A stretch of 64,000 nucleotides of DNA, from NCBI GenBank assembly GCA_963766365.1, contig CAVXZK010000011.1, positions 124,001-188,000 on the forward strand, in the 5' to 3' direction. Both the position numbers and the translations under genes were made by a program. The stretch is from JALORV01 sp963766365 (GTDB taxonomy: Bacteria; Pseudomonadota; Gammaproteobacteria; Burkholderiales; Burkholderiaceae_F). Below the pieces are notes generated by a model. That model did no database searches and had not been told where the DNA came from. It saw only the letters and a list, made by a program, of their open reading frames with translations. This document shows, piece after piece, positions 55,191 through 62,851 of this stretch; position 1 is the stretch's first letter; each line of letters begins with the position of its first letter.

Positions 55191-56194
55191 GCATCGACCT
55201 GAGCACCCGGTACCTGGGCATGGGGCTGAAGCACCCGATCGTTGCGTCCGCTTCGCCGCTGACCGGATCGATCGACAGTCTGAGGCGCCTCGAGGACGCG
55301 GGCATTGCTGCGGTCGTCCTCCCGTCGCTGTTCGAGGAGCAGATCGAACATGACGAGATGGCAACGCATAACCTCATGCTGTACGGTGCGGAACTGTCGC
55401 CGGAGGCGAGCGGCTTCTTCCCGGAGCAGCAGCAGTACAACACCGGGCCGGACCGCTACCTGAAGCTGATCGCCGACTCCAAGAAGGCGCTGTCGGTGCC
55501 GGTGATTGCCAGCCTGAACGGCTATACGCCAGGCGGCTGGACAGCGATAGCACGCCAGCTGGAGCAGGCCGGCGCGGATGCGATCGAGCTGAACGTGTAT
55601 TTCCTCGCCACGAAGCTCGATGACAGCAGCGCGGCCGTCGAGTCGCGCTACATCGACCTCGTGAAGTCGGTGGCGGGCCAGGTAAAGGTCCCGGTCGCCG
55701 TCAAGGTGGCTCCGTACTTCAGCGCCATGGCCAACATGGCGAGCCGCATGGCACACGCCGGCGCCTCGGGCCTCGTGCTGTTCAACCGTTTCCTTCAGCC
55801 CGATATCGAGCTGGACGAGCTACAGGTTGCACCCCACCTCGTGCTTTCGACGTCCGACGAGCTGCGCCTTGCGCTGCGCTGGATCGCGATCCTGCGCGGC
55901 CGTGTCAACGCGAGCCTCGCGGCCACCGGAGGCGCCCACACGCCGGAAGACGTGCTGAAGCTGCTGCTGGCCGGGGCCGACTGCGTGATGGTGGCCAGCA
56001 GCCTTCTACGCAAGGGGCCGGCGCACATTGGCACGCTGGTCCAGGGCCTCGGCGCCTGGCTAACCGAGCGAGACTATGACTCGGTCGAGCAGATGAAGGG
56101 ATCACTCAGCCAGCAGGCCTGCCCCGATCCGGACGCATTCGAGCGCGCTAACTACATGAAGGCGCTCAAGTCCTACACCAGCGAATTTGCCTAG
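55187..56194 (+). CDS. Dihydroorotate-dehydrogenase-like flavoprotein
   Basis: Protein of 335 residues with the class 1 dihydroorotate dehydrogenase barrel: MSIDLSTRYLGMGLKHPIVASASPLTGS at the start, VIASLNGYTPGGWTAIARQLEQAGADAIELNVYF in the middle, VPVAVKVAPYFSAMANMA, and late GGAHTPEDVLKLLLAGADCVMVASSLL for the FMN phosphate site. It has an insertion and lacks the usual orotate-binding set, so a role in pyrimidine synthesis is doubtful; genes of this type are often placed near pyruvate:ferredoxin oxidoreductase. It starts as ATGA with nifJ with an AGGAGG site. Real substrate unknown. Confidence 0.82.
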   Translation: MSIDLSTRYLGMGLKHPIVASASPLTGSIDSLRRLEDAGIAAVVLPSLFEEQIEHDEMATHNLMLYGAELSPEASGFFPEQQQYNTGPDRYLKLIADSKKALSVPVIASLNGYTPGGWTAIARQLEQAGADAIELNVYFLATKLDDSSAAVESRYIDLVKSVAGQVKVPVAVKVAPYFSAMANMASRMAHAGASGLVLFNRFLQPDIELDELQVAPHLVLSTSDELRLALRWIAILRGRVNASLAATGGAHTPEDVLKLLLAGADCVMVASSLLRKGPAHIGTLVQGLGAWLTERDYDSVEQMKGSLSQQACPDPDAFERANYMKALKSYTSEFA

Positions 56195-56213
56195 ACCATT
56201 CCAGGAGGACCCC

Positions 56214-56459
56214 ATGGCCCTGTTCATCAACGACGACTGCACCGGTTGTGATGCCTGCAAGCCCGCCTGTCCGAACGAGGCGATCAGCGTTGCAAGTCCG
56301 ATCTACGTGATCGACCCGGACAAGTGCACGGAGTGCGTTGGCGCGCATGACTCGCCGCAATGCATCGATGTCTGCCCGGCCGACTGCATCGTTCCTGACC
56401 CGAAGCACAAGGAAACGCCGGAGCAGCTCAAGGCCAAGTACGAGCGACTGCACAGCTAA
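56214..56459 (+). CDS. 2[4Fe-4S] ferredoxin (Alvin/YfhL type)
   Basis: Small electron carrier of 81 residues. Cluster ligands appear as CTGCDACKPACP and the longer-loop CTECVGAHDSPQCIDVCP, the pattern of Allochromatium-type ferredoxins, plus one more Cys after it. It is the likely electron acceptor of NifJ and substrate of Nfn. The ATG at 56214 follows AGGAGG; it is the last gene before the FNR box and malic enzyme. Confidence 0.94.
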   Translation: MALFINDDCTGCDACKPACPNEAISVASPIYVIDPDKCTECVGAHDSPQCIDVCPADCIVPDPKHKETPEQLKAKYERLHS

Positions 56460-56474
56460 GCGAGCCTGCGGTCG

Positions 56475-56490
56475 CTTGATACGTATCAAG
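56475..56490 (+). promoter_or_regulatory. Perfect FNR/ANR box upstream of malic enzyme-nuo
   Basis: CTTGAT-ACGT-ATCAAG, a perfect 16-base palindrome containing TTGAT-N4-ATCAA. With class II geometry the transcription start would be near 56524; a TAGCGT hexamer at 56511-56516 is where a -10 box would be expected. The malic enzyme start is 133 bases after the core. Confidence 0.8.
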
Positions 56491-56622
56491 CCGCATGCCG
56501 TGCCGCCCCGTAGCGTGCCGGGTTGAGTTCGGCCGCCGGGTATCGGAACACGGGCCCGGGCGAGTTGACAATGAATCAATGACGCAACGCGCCGCGCACA
56601 GCAGGCGACAGGAGCCAAGAAC

Positions 56623-58293
56623 ATGACGCAAAAAAAGGCCCGTCACGCGTCAGCGCCGTTGCCCAAATGGTTTCCGCGAGGCACCGCCGTACTGCGCGAC
56701 CCCACGCTCAACAAGGGAACGGCATTTACCGAAGTGGAACGCGAGGTGCTCGGGCTGCGCGGGCTGCTGCCGGCACACGTATCGACCCCGGAGGAACAGG
56801 TCACGCGAGTCCTGGAGAACTTCCGTCGCCTGCAGACCAACCTCAGCAAGTACATCATGCTCGAGGCGCTGCAGGACCGGAACGAGATGCTGTTCTATCG
56901 CGTGATCCTCGAGAATCCCGACGAGATGATGCCGATCATCTACACACCGACCGTCGGCCTGGCGTGCCAGCAGTTCGGCCACATCTACCGTCGGCCGAGG
57001 GGGCTGTTCGTCAGCGCGGCAGACCGCGGCCGCGTGCAGAGTGTGCTGCGCAACTGGCCGGACCATGAGGCGGCGATCATCGTCGTCACCGATGGCGAAC
57101 GTATCCTTGGCCTGGGCGATCTCGGGGCCAACGGCATGGGCATCCCGATCGGCAAGCTGGCGCTGTACACGGCGCTCGCCGGAGTGCATCCGCGGTGCTG
57201 CCTGCCGGTGATGCTCGACGTCGGCACCAACAACGAGGCGCTGCTCGCCGATCCGCTGTACCTCGGGCTGCGCCGCAAGCGCCTGGCCGAAGGTGAGTTC
57301 GACGAACTGGTCGAGGAGTTCATCGACGCCACGCAAGTCGTGTTCCCGGGCGTGCTGGTCCAATTTGAGGACTTCGCCAACCACAATGCGTTCCGGCTGC
57401 TGAAGAAGTATCGCGACCGCATCTGCTCGTTCAACGACGACATCCAGGGCACGGCGAGCGTTACGGTCGCGGGCATCTTCTCGGCGCTGCGAGTGACCAA
57501 GAAGAAGATGCGCGAGCAGACGTTTCTGTGCCTGGGCGCGGGCGAGGCGGCGACCGGAATATCCGATCTGCTCGTGGCGGCGATGCGTGCCGACGGCTTG
57601 AGCGAGAGCGCTGCCCGCGCCCGCTGCTGGCTGGTCGATTCCAAGGGGCTCGTCGTGGCCGAGCGCAAGGATCTCGCCGAGCACAAGAAGCCGTACGCGC
57701 ATGCGCACGCGCCGGTGGGCGACTTCATCGGTGCGGTGAAGGCGCTGAAGCCCACGGCAATCATCGGCGTCGGCGCGACGCCGAACACCTTTACGCGTGA
57801 GGTCATCGAGGCGATGACCCAACTGAACGAACGACCCATTGTCTTTGCGCTTTCCAATCCGACCTCGCGCGCCGAGTGCACTGCCGAGCAGGCCTACCAG
57901 TGGTCCGGCGGCAAGGCGCTGTTCGCTTCCGGCAGCCCGTTTGATCCGGTCGACCTTAACGGCAAACGCTACGTGCCGCGGCAGGGCAACAACTCCTATG
58001 TCTTCCCGGGCGTGGGCATGGGTGCGATCGCCGTCGGCGCCTCGCGCGTGACGGATGACATGTTCATGGCGGCCGCGCGTGCACTGGCGGAAACCGTGAT
58101 GACGTCGGACCTGGACCAGGGCAGCCTCTATCCGCCGCTGCAGTCGATCCGCTCGGCATCGCTCGCCATCGCGACGGCCGTCGCGGAGGTCGCCTTCCGA
58201 GATGGACTCGCTGGCGTCGATCGGCCGGGTGACCTCGTCGAATACATCCGCGGCCACATGTACCAGCCCGAGTACCCGAGCTACGTGTCATGA
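56623..58293 (+). CDS. maeA: NAD-linked malic enzyme
   Basis: Cytosolic enzyme of 556 residues converting malate to pyruvate, CO2 and NADH. It is of the long, E. coli SfcA/MaeA-like type: FRRLQTNLSKYIMLEALQDRNE at the N-terminus, the catalytic YTPTVGLACQQFGH (Tyr), GLGDLGANGMGIPIGKLALY, the metal-binding VQFEDFANHNAF and FNDDIQGTASV, then the NAD domain with FLCLGAGEAATGISDLL and FALSNPTSRAECTAEQAY. An AGGAG site precedes the ATG. nuoA starts 31 bases after its stop, which implies co-transcription of a NADH producer and complex I. NAD rather than NADP preference is inferred from the subfamily. Confidence 0.93.
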   Translation: MTQKKARHASAPLPKWFPRGTAVLRDPTLNKGTAFTEVEREVLGLRGLLPAHVSTPEEQVTRVLENFRRLQTNLSKYIMLEALQDRNEMLFYRVILENPDEMMPIIYTPTVGLACQQFGHIYRRPRGLFVSAADRGRVQSVLRNWPDHEAAIIVVTDGERILGLGDLGANGMGIPIGKLALYTALAGVHPRCCLPVMLDVGTNNEALLADPLYLGLRRKRLAEGEFDELVEEFIDATQVVFPGVLVQFEDFANHNAFRLLKKYRDRICSFNDDIQGTASVTVAGIFSALRVTKKKMREQTFLCLGAGEAATGISDLLVAAMRADGLSESAARARCWLVDSKGLVVAERKDLAEHKKPYAHAHAPVGDFIGAVKALKPTAIIGVGATPNTFTREVIEAMTQLNERPIVFALSNPTSRAECTAEQAYQWSGGKALFASGSPFDPVDLNGKRYVPRQGNNSYVFPGVGMGAIAVGASRVTDDMFMAAARALAETVMTSDLDQGSLYPPLQSIRSASLAIATAVAEVAFRDGLAGVDRPGDLVEYIRGHMYQPEYPSYVS

Positions 58294-58324
58294 CAGATAG
58301 ACGCCGCGCAGGAGGCCCTCCGCA

Positions 58325-58690
58325 ATGAATCCCTATGTCGTCTTCCTGATCTACATGATCGCGATCCTGGGACTGGTCGCCTTGATGCTGGCGCTGAACC
58401 GTCTGCTTGGGCCGAAGCCGGTCGACTCGGACGTCAAGCTCGAGCCATTCGAGTGCGGGGCCACGGCGGTCGACCCGCGCAACGTCAAGGCGGTGCCGGC
58501 GAAGTACTACGCGGTGGCGATCGTGTTCATCCTGTTCGATCTCGAGACCGTATTTCTCTTCATCTGGGCGCTGGGTGCCCAGCCGGTCACGGGAACGATG
58601 CTGGTCACTTTCGTGATCTTCATGGCGCTGCTGGTGTTGATCCTGCTCTACGTCTACCGCGCACGGCTGCTGGAAGGGGTGACCGAGTGA
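58325..58690 (+). CDS. nuoA: NADH-quinone oxidoreductase subunit A
   Basis: Membrane subunit of 121 residues with three helices. The loop GPKPVDSDVKLEPFECGATAVDP-like region contains the conserved Glu-Cys-Gly, and helix two has VIFILFDLETVFLFIWA, the acidic stretch typical of NuoA. It is the first gene of the nuo series here, and its stop overlaps the GTG of nuoB. Confidence 0.94.
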   Translation: MNPYVVFLIYMIAILGLVALMLALNRLLGPKPVDSDVKLEPFECGATAVDPRNVKAVPAKYYAVAIVFILFDLETVFLFIWALGAQPVTGTMLVTFVIFMALLVLILLYVYRARLLEGVTE

Positions 58691-59211
58691 GCGCGACGCG
58701 TCCGACGATCCCGATTGCTGCCGCCGGCGGCGGCAAGAGCGCCGCGTTCGAGTATCTGACGACCAAGAAGGACGAGCTGTGCGGCTGGGCGCGCAAGTTC
58801 TCGCTGTTCCCGTATCCCTTTGTGACGGCCTGCTGCGCGATGGAGTTCATGTCGGTGAGCTCGTCGCCTTACGACACCGACCGCTTCGGCGCCGCGCTGC
58901 CGCGCTTCTCGCCGCGGCAATCGGACCTGCTGATGGTGGTGGGTACGGTGACGCACAAGCAGGCGCCGATCCTGCTCAAGGTCTACGAGCAGATGTGCGA
59001 GCCGAAGTGGGTGATGGCCTTCGGCGTCTGCGCCACGAGCGGCGGCTTCTACCAGAACTATGCGGCTGTGGCCGGCATTGACCGCATCATCCCGGTGGAT
59101 GTGTACGTCCCGGGTTGCCCGCCGCGGCCCGAGACCGTCATCGACGGAATCATGCAGCTGCAGGACAAGATCGCGCGCCAGAAGCACGCGATCATCACGA
59201 AGGACTTCTGA
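58687..59211 (+). CDS. nuoB: NADH-quinone oxidoreductase subunit B
   Basis: Peripheral subunit of 174 residues holding cluster N2. Ligands appear as TACCAMEFM (tandem Cys), GVCATSGGFY and VPGCPPRPE. The start is GTG, overlapping the nuoA stop (GTGA). A short Gly/Ala leader precedes the conserved FEYLTTKKDELCGWARK. The stop overlaps nuoC by one base. Confidence 0.94.
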   Translation: MSATRPTIPIAAAGGGKSAAFEYLTTKKDELCGWARKFSLFPYPFVTACCAMEFMSVSSSPYDTDRFGAALPRFSPRQSDLLMVVGTVTHKQAPILLKVYEQMCEPKWVMAFGVCATSGGFYQNYAAVAGIDRIIPVDVYVPGCPPRPETVIDGIMQLQDKIARQKHAIITKDF

Positions 59212-59714
59212 TGAGCGCAGCGATCTTCGATTCGATCCGCTCACAGATGGGCAGTCTCGCGGCGGACAGCACCGTCTCGCACGGCACGCTGGTCCTTCCG
59301 ATCGAGCCGGGGGCGCTGACGGGCCTGGTGCAGACGCTCAAGAGCACGTTCCGCTTCGACATGCTGCTGGACGTCACCGCGATCGACTGGCCGGCGCGGC
59401 AGCCGCGCTTCGACGTCGTCTGGCACTTCTATTCGACCACGCACAAGGTGCGTGTTCGCCTCCGGACGCAGGTCGGCGAGAGCGATCCGATGGTCGCCTC
59501 GCTGACGCCGCTCTATGGATCTGCCGCGTTCCTCGAGCGTGAGTGCCACGAGATGTACGGCATCCGCTTCAGCGGCAACAAGGACCTGCGGCCGATCCTG
59601 CTGTACGAGGGGTTTGTCGGCTACCCGTTGCGCAAGGACTATCCGAAGCTTGGCGAGCAGCCTCTGGTGAATTACCGCGAGGGCTTCGACATTGCCGACA
59701 GGACGGGGAACTGA
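59211..59714 (+). CDS. nuoC: NADH-quinone oxidoreductase subunit C
   Basis: Peripheral-arm subunit of 167 residues. The LLDVTAIDWPARQPRFDVVWHFYSTT-type strand pattern, SLTPLYGSAAFLERECHEMYGI and the terminal GYPLRKDYPKLGEQPLVNY are the NuoC (30 kDa) signatures. It is separate from nuoD, unlike the nuoCD fusion of enteric bacteria. Confidence 0.93.
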   Translation: MSAAIFDSIRSQMGSLAADSTVSHGTLVLPIEPGALTGLVQTLKSTFRFDMLLDVTAIDWPARQPRFDVVWHFYSTTHKVRVRLRTQVGESDPMVASLTPLYGSAAFLERECHEMYGIRFSGNKDLRPILLYEGFVGYPLRKDYPKLGEQPLVNYREGFDIADRTGN

Positions 59715-59742
59715 AATGACGGACCCCACGCTCACTTCGTTC

Positions 59743-59791
59743 ACTGCCCCCCGCGGGGGCGCTCATTGCCCTTCGGGGCGGCCGGTCGGGC
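59743..59791 (+). repeat. Interspersed GC-rich repeat, copy 1
   Basis: GCCCCCCGCGGGGGC, a short gap, then GCCC-TTCG-GGGC (59768-59779) and GGCCGG. The reverse complement of a similar sequence lies at 61021-61064. It fills the otherwise unusual 83-base gap between nuoC and nuoD. Such elements are common between genes in Burkholderiales. Confidence 0.6.
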
Positions 59792-59797
59792 ACTGAC

Positions 59798-61015
59798 ATG
59801 GACATGAAGATCCCCAATCCGATCAGGCCGGCGTTCGACACGCCGCAGCGCGATGACACCGTCATCGTCAACATCGGCCCGTCGCACCCGGCCACGCACG
59901 GCACGATCCAGATCATCGCCGAGCTGGATGGCGAGAAGATCCTGCGCACCGATGTGCACTGTGGCTACCTGCACCGCGGGTTCGAGAAGGAGTGCGAGGA
60001 CCACACCTGGCACAACCTGATTCCTTATGTCGATCGCCTGAACTACTGCTCGGCGCTGATCAACGACTTCGCCTATTGCGACGCGGTCGAGCAGCTGATG
60101 GGCGTGGAGATCACGCCGCGCACCAAGTACCTGCGCACGCTGCTCGCCGAGTATTCGCGACTGGCCGACCATTTGACCTGCATCGCGGCCACGTTGATGG
60201 AGCTCGGTGCGATGACCGCGTTCCTGTACCTGGTGATGATCCGCGACTACATCTACGAACACATCGCGGACCTGACCGGTGCTCGCGTGACCTACAGCTT
60301 TGGCCGCATCGGCGGCCTGGCGCGCGACCTTCCCGACGGCTGGCTCAAGCGGCTCGAGCAGATCCTGACCCAGTACGAGGAGTTCATCGGCCGCGTGCAT
60401 GGCCTGGTCGATCGCAACCGCATCTTCATTGACCGCACCCGCGATGTCGGCGTCCTGACGACGGCCGACGCCATCGACCTCGGCTTCACCGGTCCGATCC
60501 TGCGCTCGACCGGCGCGCCGCGCGACCTGCGCAAGGACACGCCGTACCTGGCCTACGCCGAGCTCGACTTCGAAGTGCCGGTCGGCATCAAGGGTGACAA
60601 CTACGACCGCTACTACGTCCGCATGCGTGAAATGGACGAATCGGTGCACATGATCCGCCAGCTGATCGACATGCTGCCAGCGGGTCCGATCAACGTCGAC
60701 GATCGCCGTTGCACGCTGCCGCCCAAGCCGCTCGTCTACAACGAGATCGAGTCGCTGATCAACCACTTCAAGCTGATCATGGACGGCCCTCGCGTGCCGG
60801 CCGGAGAGATCTACGTGGCGCACGAGGGCGCCAACGGGGAACTCGGCTTCTACCTCGTCAGTGACGGCACCGGCACGCCCTACAAGGTGCACGTCCGTTC
60901 GCCGTCGTTCGTGCACATGGGAGGCGCGTCGCGCATGCTCGACGGCTACCAGCTGGCCGACCTGATCCCGACCTTCGGTTCGATCAACATGATTGGCGGG
61001 GAGTGCGATCGATGA
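59798..61015 (+). CDS. nuoD: NADH-quinone oxidoreductase subunit D
   Basis: Quinone-site subunit of 405 residues. The conserved NIGPSHPATHG (quinone His), HCGYLHRGFEKECE, SFGRIGGLARDLPDGW and the C-terminal LIPTFGSINMIGGECDR are complete. It lies between two inverted copies of an interspersed repeat, so its joins to nuoC and nuoE are not overlapping as elsewhere in the operon. Confidence 0.95.
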   Translation: MDMKIPNPIRPAFDTPQRDDTVIVNIGPSHPATHGTIQIIAELDGEKILRTDVHCGYLHRGFEKECEDHTWHNLIPYVDRLNYCSALINDFAYCDAVEQLMGVEITPRTKYLRTLLAEYSRLADHLTCIAATLMELGAMTAFLYLVMIRDYIYEHIADLTGARVTYSFGRIGGLARDLPDGWLKRLEQILTQYEEFIGRVHGLVDRNRIFIDRTRDVGVLTTADAIDLGFTGPILRSTGAPRDLRKDTPYLAYAELDFEVPVGIKGDNYDRYYVRMREMDESVHMIRQLIDMLPAGPINVDDRRCTLPPKPLVYNEIESLINHFKLIMDGPRVPAGEIYVAHEGANGELGFYLVSDGTGTPYKVHVRSPSFVHMGGASRMLDGYQLADLIPTFGSINMIGGECDR

Positions 61016-61020
61016 ACGCC

Positions 61021-61064
61021 GCACGGCCGCTCCGAAGGCGTTCGCTCCCTCTCAGGGGGCAAGC
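61021..61064 (-). repeat. Interspersed GC-rich repeat, copy 2 (inverted)
   Basis: On the minus strand this reads GCTTGCCCCC-TGAGAGGGAGCG-AACGCCTTCGGAGCGGCCG, which aligns with the element at 59743-59791. It occupies the nuoD-nuoE gap and ends at the nuoE start codon. Confidence 0.55.
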
Positions 61065-61538
61065 ATGAGCTTGATGCAACACCTGCTGCCCGAGTTCGAG
61101 CAACTCAAGAAGCGCTATCCGGCGGGCTTCGAGTCGTCACTGACGCTGCCCTGCCTGCGGCGCATCCAGAAGGAGCGCGGCTATGTCGCCGACGAGGACA
61201 TCGACTGGCTCACCGAGTACCTCGGCGTGCCGCGGATCCAGATCGAAGAGGTGCTGTCGTTCTACACGCAGTACCGCCGCGCCCCGATCGGGCGCTGGCA
61301 CGTGCAGACGTGCCGCAACGTCTCGTGCTCGATGCGCGGCGCCGAGCGGCTGATCGATCACCTGGCCCGGCGGCTCGGCATCCAGCCCGGGCAGACGACA
61401 CCGGACGGGCGTTTCACGCTCTCGCACGTCGAGTGCCTCGGTTCGTGTGGCACGGCGCCCGTGGTCATGGTGAACGACACCTATCACGAGAACATGAGTG
61501 CGGAGAAGGTCGACGCGCTGCTGGAGCAACTGAAATGA
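61065..61538 (+). CDS. nuoE: NADH-quinone oxidoreductase subunit E
   Basis: Subunit of 157 residues with the thioredoxin-like 2Fe-2S fold (cluster N1a). Ligands are in TCRNVSC and ECLGSCGTAPV. ATG at 61065 is chosen; the ATG at 61074 is possible. Its stop overlaps the nuoF start (ATGA). Confidence 0.93.
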   Translation: MSLMQHLLPEFEQLKKRYPAGFESSLTLPCLRRIQKERGYVADEDIDWLTEYLGVPRIQIEEVLSFYTQYRRAPIGRWHVQTCRNVSCSMRGAERLIDHLARRLGIQPGQTTPDGRFTLSHVECLGSCGTAPVVMVNDTYHENMSAEKVDALLEQLK

Positions 61539-62851
61539 CGGGACGCAAGCTGCTGATGTCGTTCCCGGTCACGCCGACCTCGCATCTGCTGTCGGAGGTG
61601 CGCGCGCGCGGAGGCTACGAGACGCTGAAGAAAGTGCTGGCGTCGCTGACGCCGGAGCAGGTGACCAAGGAGGTCACCGCCGCCGGCATCCTCGGGCACG
61701 GTGGCGCGGCTTTCCCCGTTGGCCGCAAGTGGTCGGTCGTGCACTTGAACGACGGCCAGCCGCACTACCTGTGCGCAAACGCGGACGAGGGCGAGCCGGG
61801 AACCTTCAAAGATCGCTGGATCCTCGAGAACTCGCCGCACCAGCTGGTCGAGTCGATGCTGATCGCGGCGTATGCGCTGCAGGTGCGCAACGCCTTTGTC
61901 TACATCCGCGGCGAGTTCGACCTGCCGTACCGTCGGCTGCAGGGCGCGGTGGACGAAGCGTACGACGCCGGGTTGCTCGGCGAACGGATCCTGGGAAGCG
62001 ACTTCGCGTGTGACCTCGTCGTCTACCGCGGCGCTGGCTCCTATGTCTGCGGCGAGGCCTCGGCGCTGATCACGTCGATCGAAGGCAAGAAGGGCTACCC
62101 CCGCAACCGACCGCCACGACTGACCGTGCGTGGTCTGTACCAGCGGCCGACCGTCATTAACAATGTCGAGACGCTGTCGAACGTCGAAATCATCGTGCGC
62201 CTGGGCGCCGAGGAGTTCCGCAAGGTCGGCCTCCCGAAGAGCCCGGGTACGCAACTCGTGTCGATCTCGGGCCACGTGGAGAAGCCCGGGGTGTACGAGG
62301 TCGAATACGGTTATCCGCTCGCCAAGTTCATCTACGAGGACTGCGGCGGAGTGCTCGGCGGCAAGGCACTGAAATGCATCATCCCCGGCGGCATCTCGAC
62401 CAAGGTGCTGACCGCGGCCGATATCGCGACGGTCACCTATGACCACAAGGCGATGGAGGCGGTCGGCTCGCAGGTCGGGTCCGGTGGCATGGTCGTGATC
62501 GCCGAGGGCACCTGCATGGTGCGCCTGCTGCAGGTGATGCTGCGCTTCTATCACCACGAATCGTGCGGGCAGTGCACGCCGTGCCGCGAGGGCATGGGCT
62601 GGCTGCACCGGACCATCGATCGCATCGTCGCCGGGAAGGGGCGGCCCGAGGACATCGACACACTGGTGCGCATCTCCGAGGCCAACGACGGCACGACGAT
62701 CTGTGGCATGGGCGACGCCGCGGGCTACGCGACGGTCGGCATCATCGCCAAGTACCGCGACGAGTTCGAGTACTACATCGCCAATGGTCGGTCGAAGAAC
62801 GGTGGCCGGCTCGAGGTCGACGCCGTGGAGCGGGAGGTCGCGCATGCCTGA
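61535..62851 (+). CDS. nuoF: NADH-quinone oxidoreductase subunit F
   Basis: NADH- and FMN-binding subunit of 438 residues. It has LCANADEGEPGTFKDRW, the FMN region, GAGSYVCGEASALI and the N3 cluster CGQCTPCREGMGW ... TICGMGDAAGYA. The FMN loop reads GHGGAAFPVGRKW where most NuoF proteins have GRGGAGFPTGLKW, so this is a divergent branch. It ends overlapping the nuoG start by eight bases. Confidence 0.93.
   Translation: MTGRKLLMSFPVTPTSHLLSEVRARGGYETLKKVLASLTPEQVTKEVTAAGILGHGGAAFPVGRKWSVVHLNDGQPHYLCANADEGEPGTFKDRWILENSPHQLVESMLIAAYALQVRNAFVYIRGEFDLPYRRLQGAVDEAYDAGLLGERILGSDFACDLVVYRGAGSYVCGEASALITSIEGKKGYPRNRPPRLTVRGLYQRPTVINNVETLSNVEIIVRLGAEEFRKVGLPKSPGTQLVSISGHVEKPGVYEVEYGYPLAKFIYEDCGGVLGGKALKCIIPGGISTKVLTAADIATVTYDHKAMEAVGSQVGSGGMVVIAEGTCMVRLLQVMLRFYHHESCGQCTPCREGMGWLHRTIDRIVAGKGRPEDIDTLVRISEANDGTTICGMGDAAGYATVGIIAKYRDEFEYYIANGRSKNGGRLEVDAVEREVAHA

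Noticed and set aside
56565..56579. TTGACAATGAATCAA as another FNR site or -35 box before malic enzyme
   Set aside because: The half-sites are five, not four, bases apart, and no -10 hexamer lies at the right distance from TTGACA.
56650..58257. 535-codon minus-strand open frame
   Set aside because: Antisense to the complete malic enzyme; no recognisable domain.
59716..59796. 27-codon frame exactly filling the nuoC-nuoD gap
   Set aside because: It is created by the interspersed GC-rich repeat; no evidence for a real peptide.
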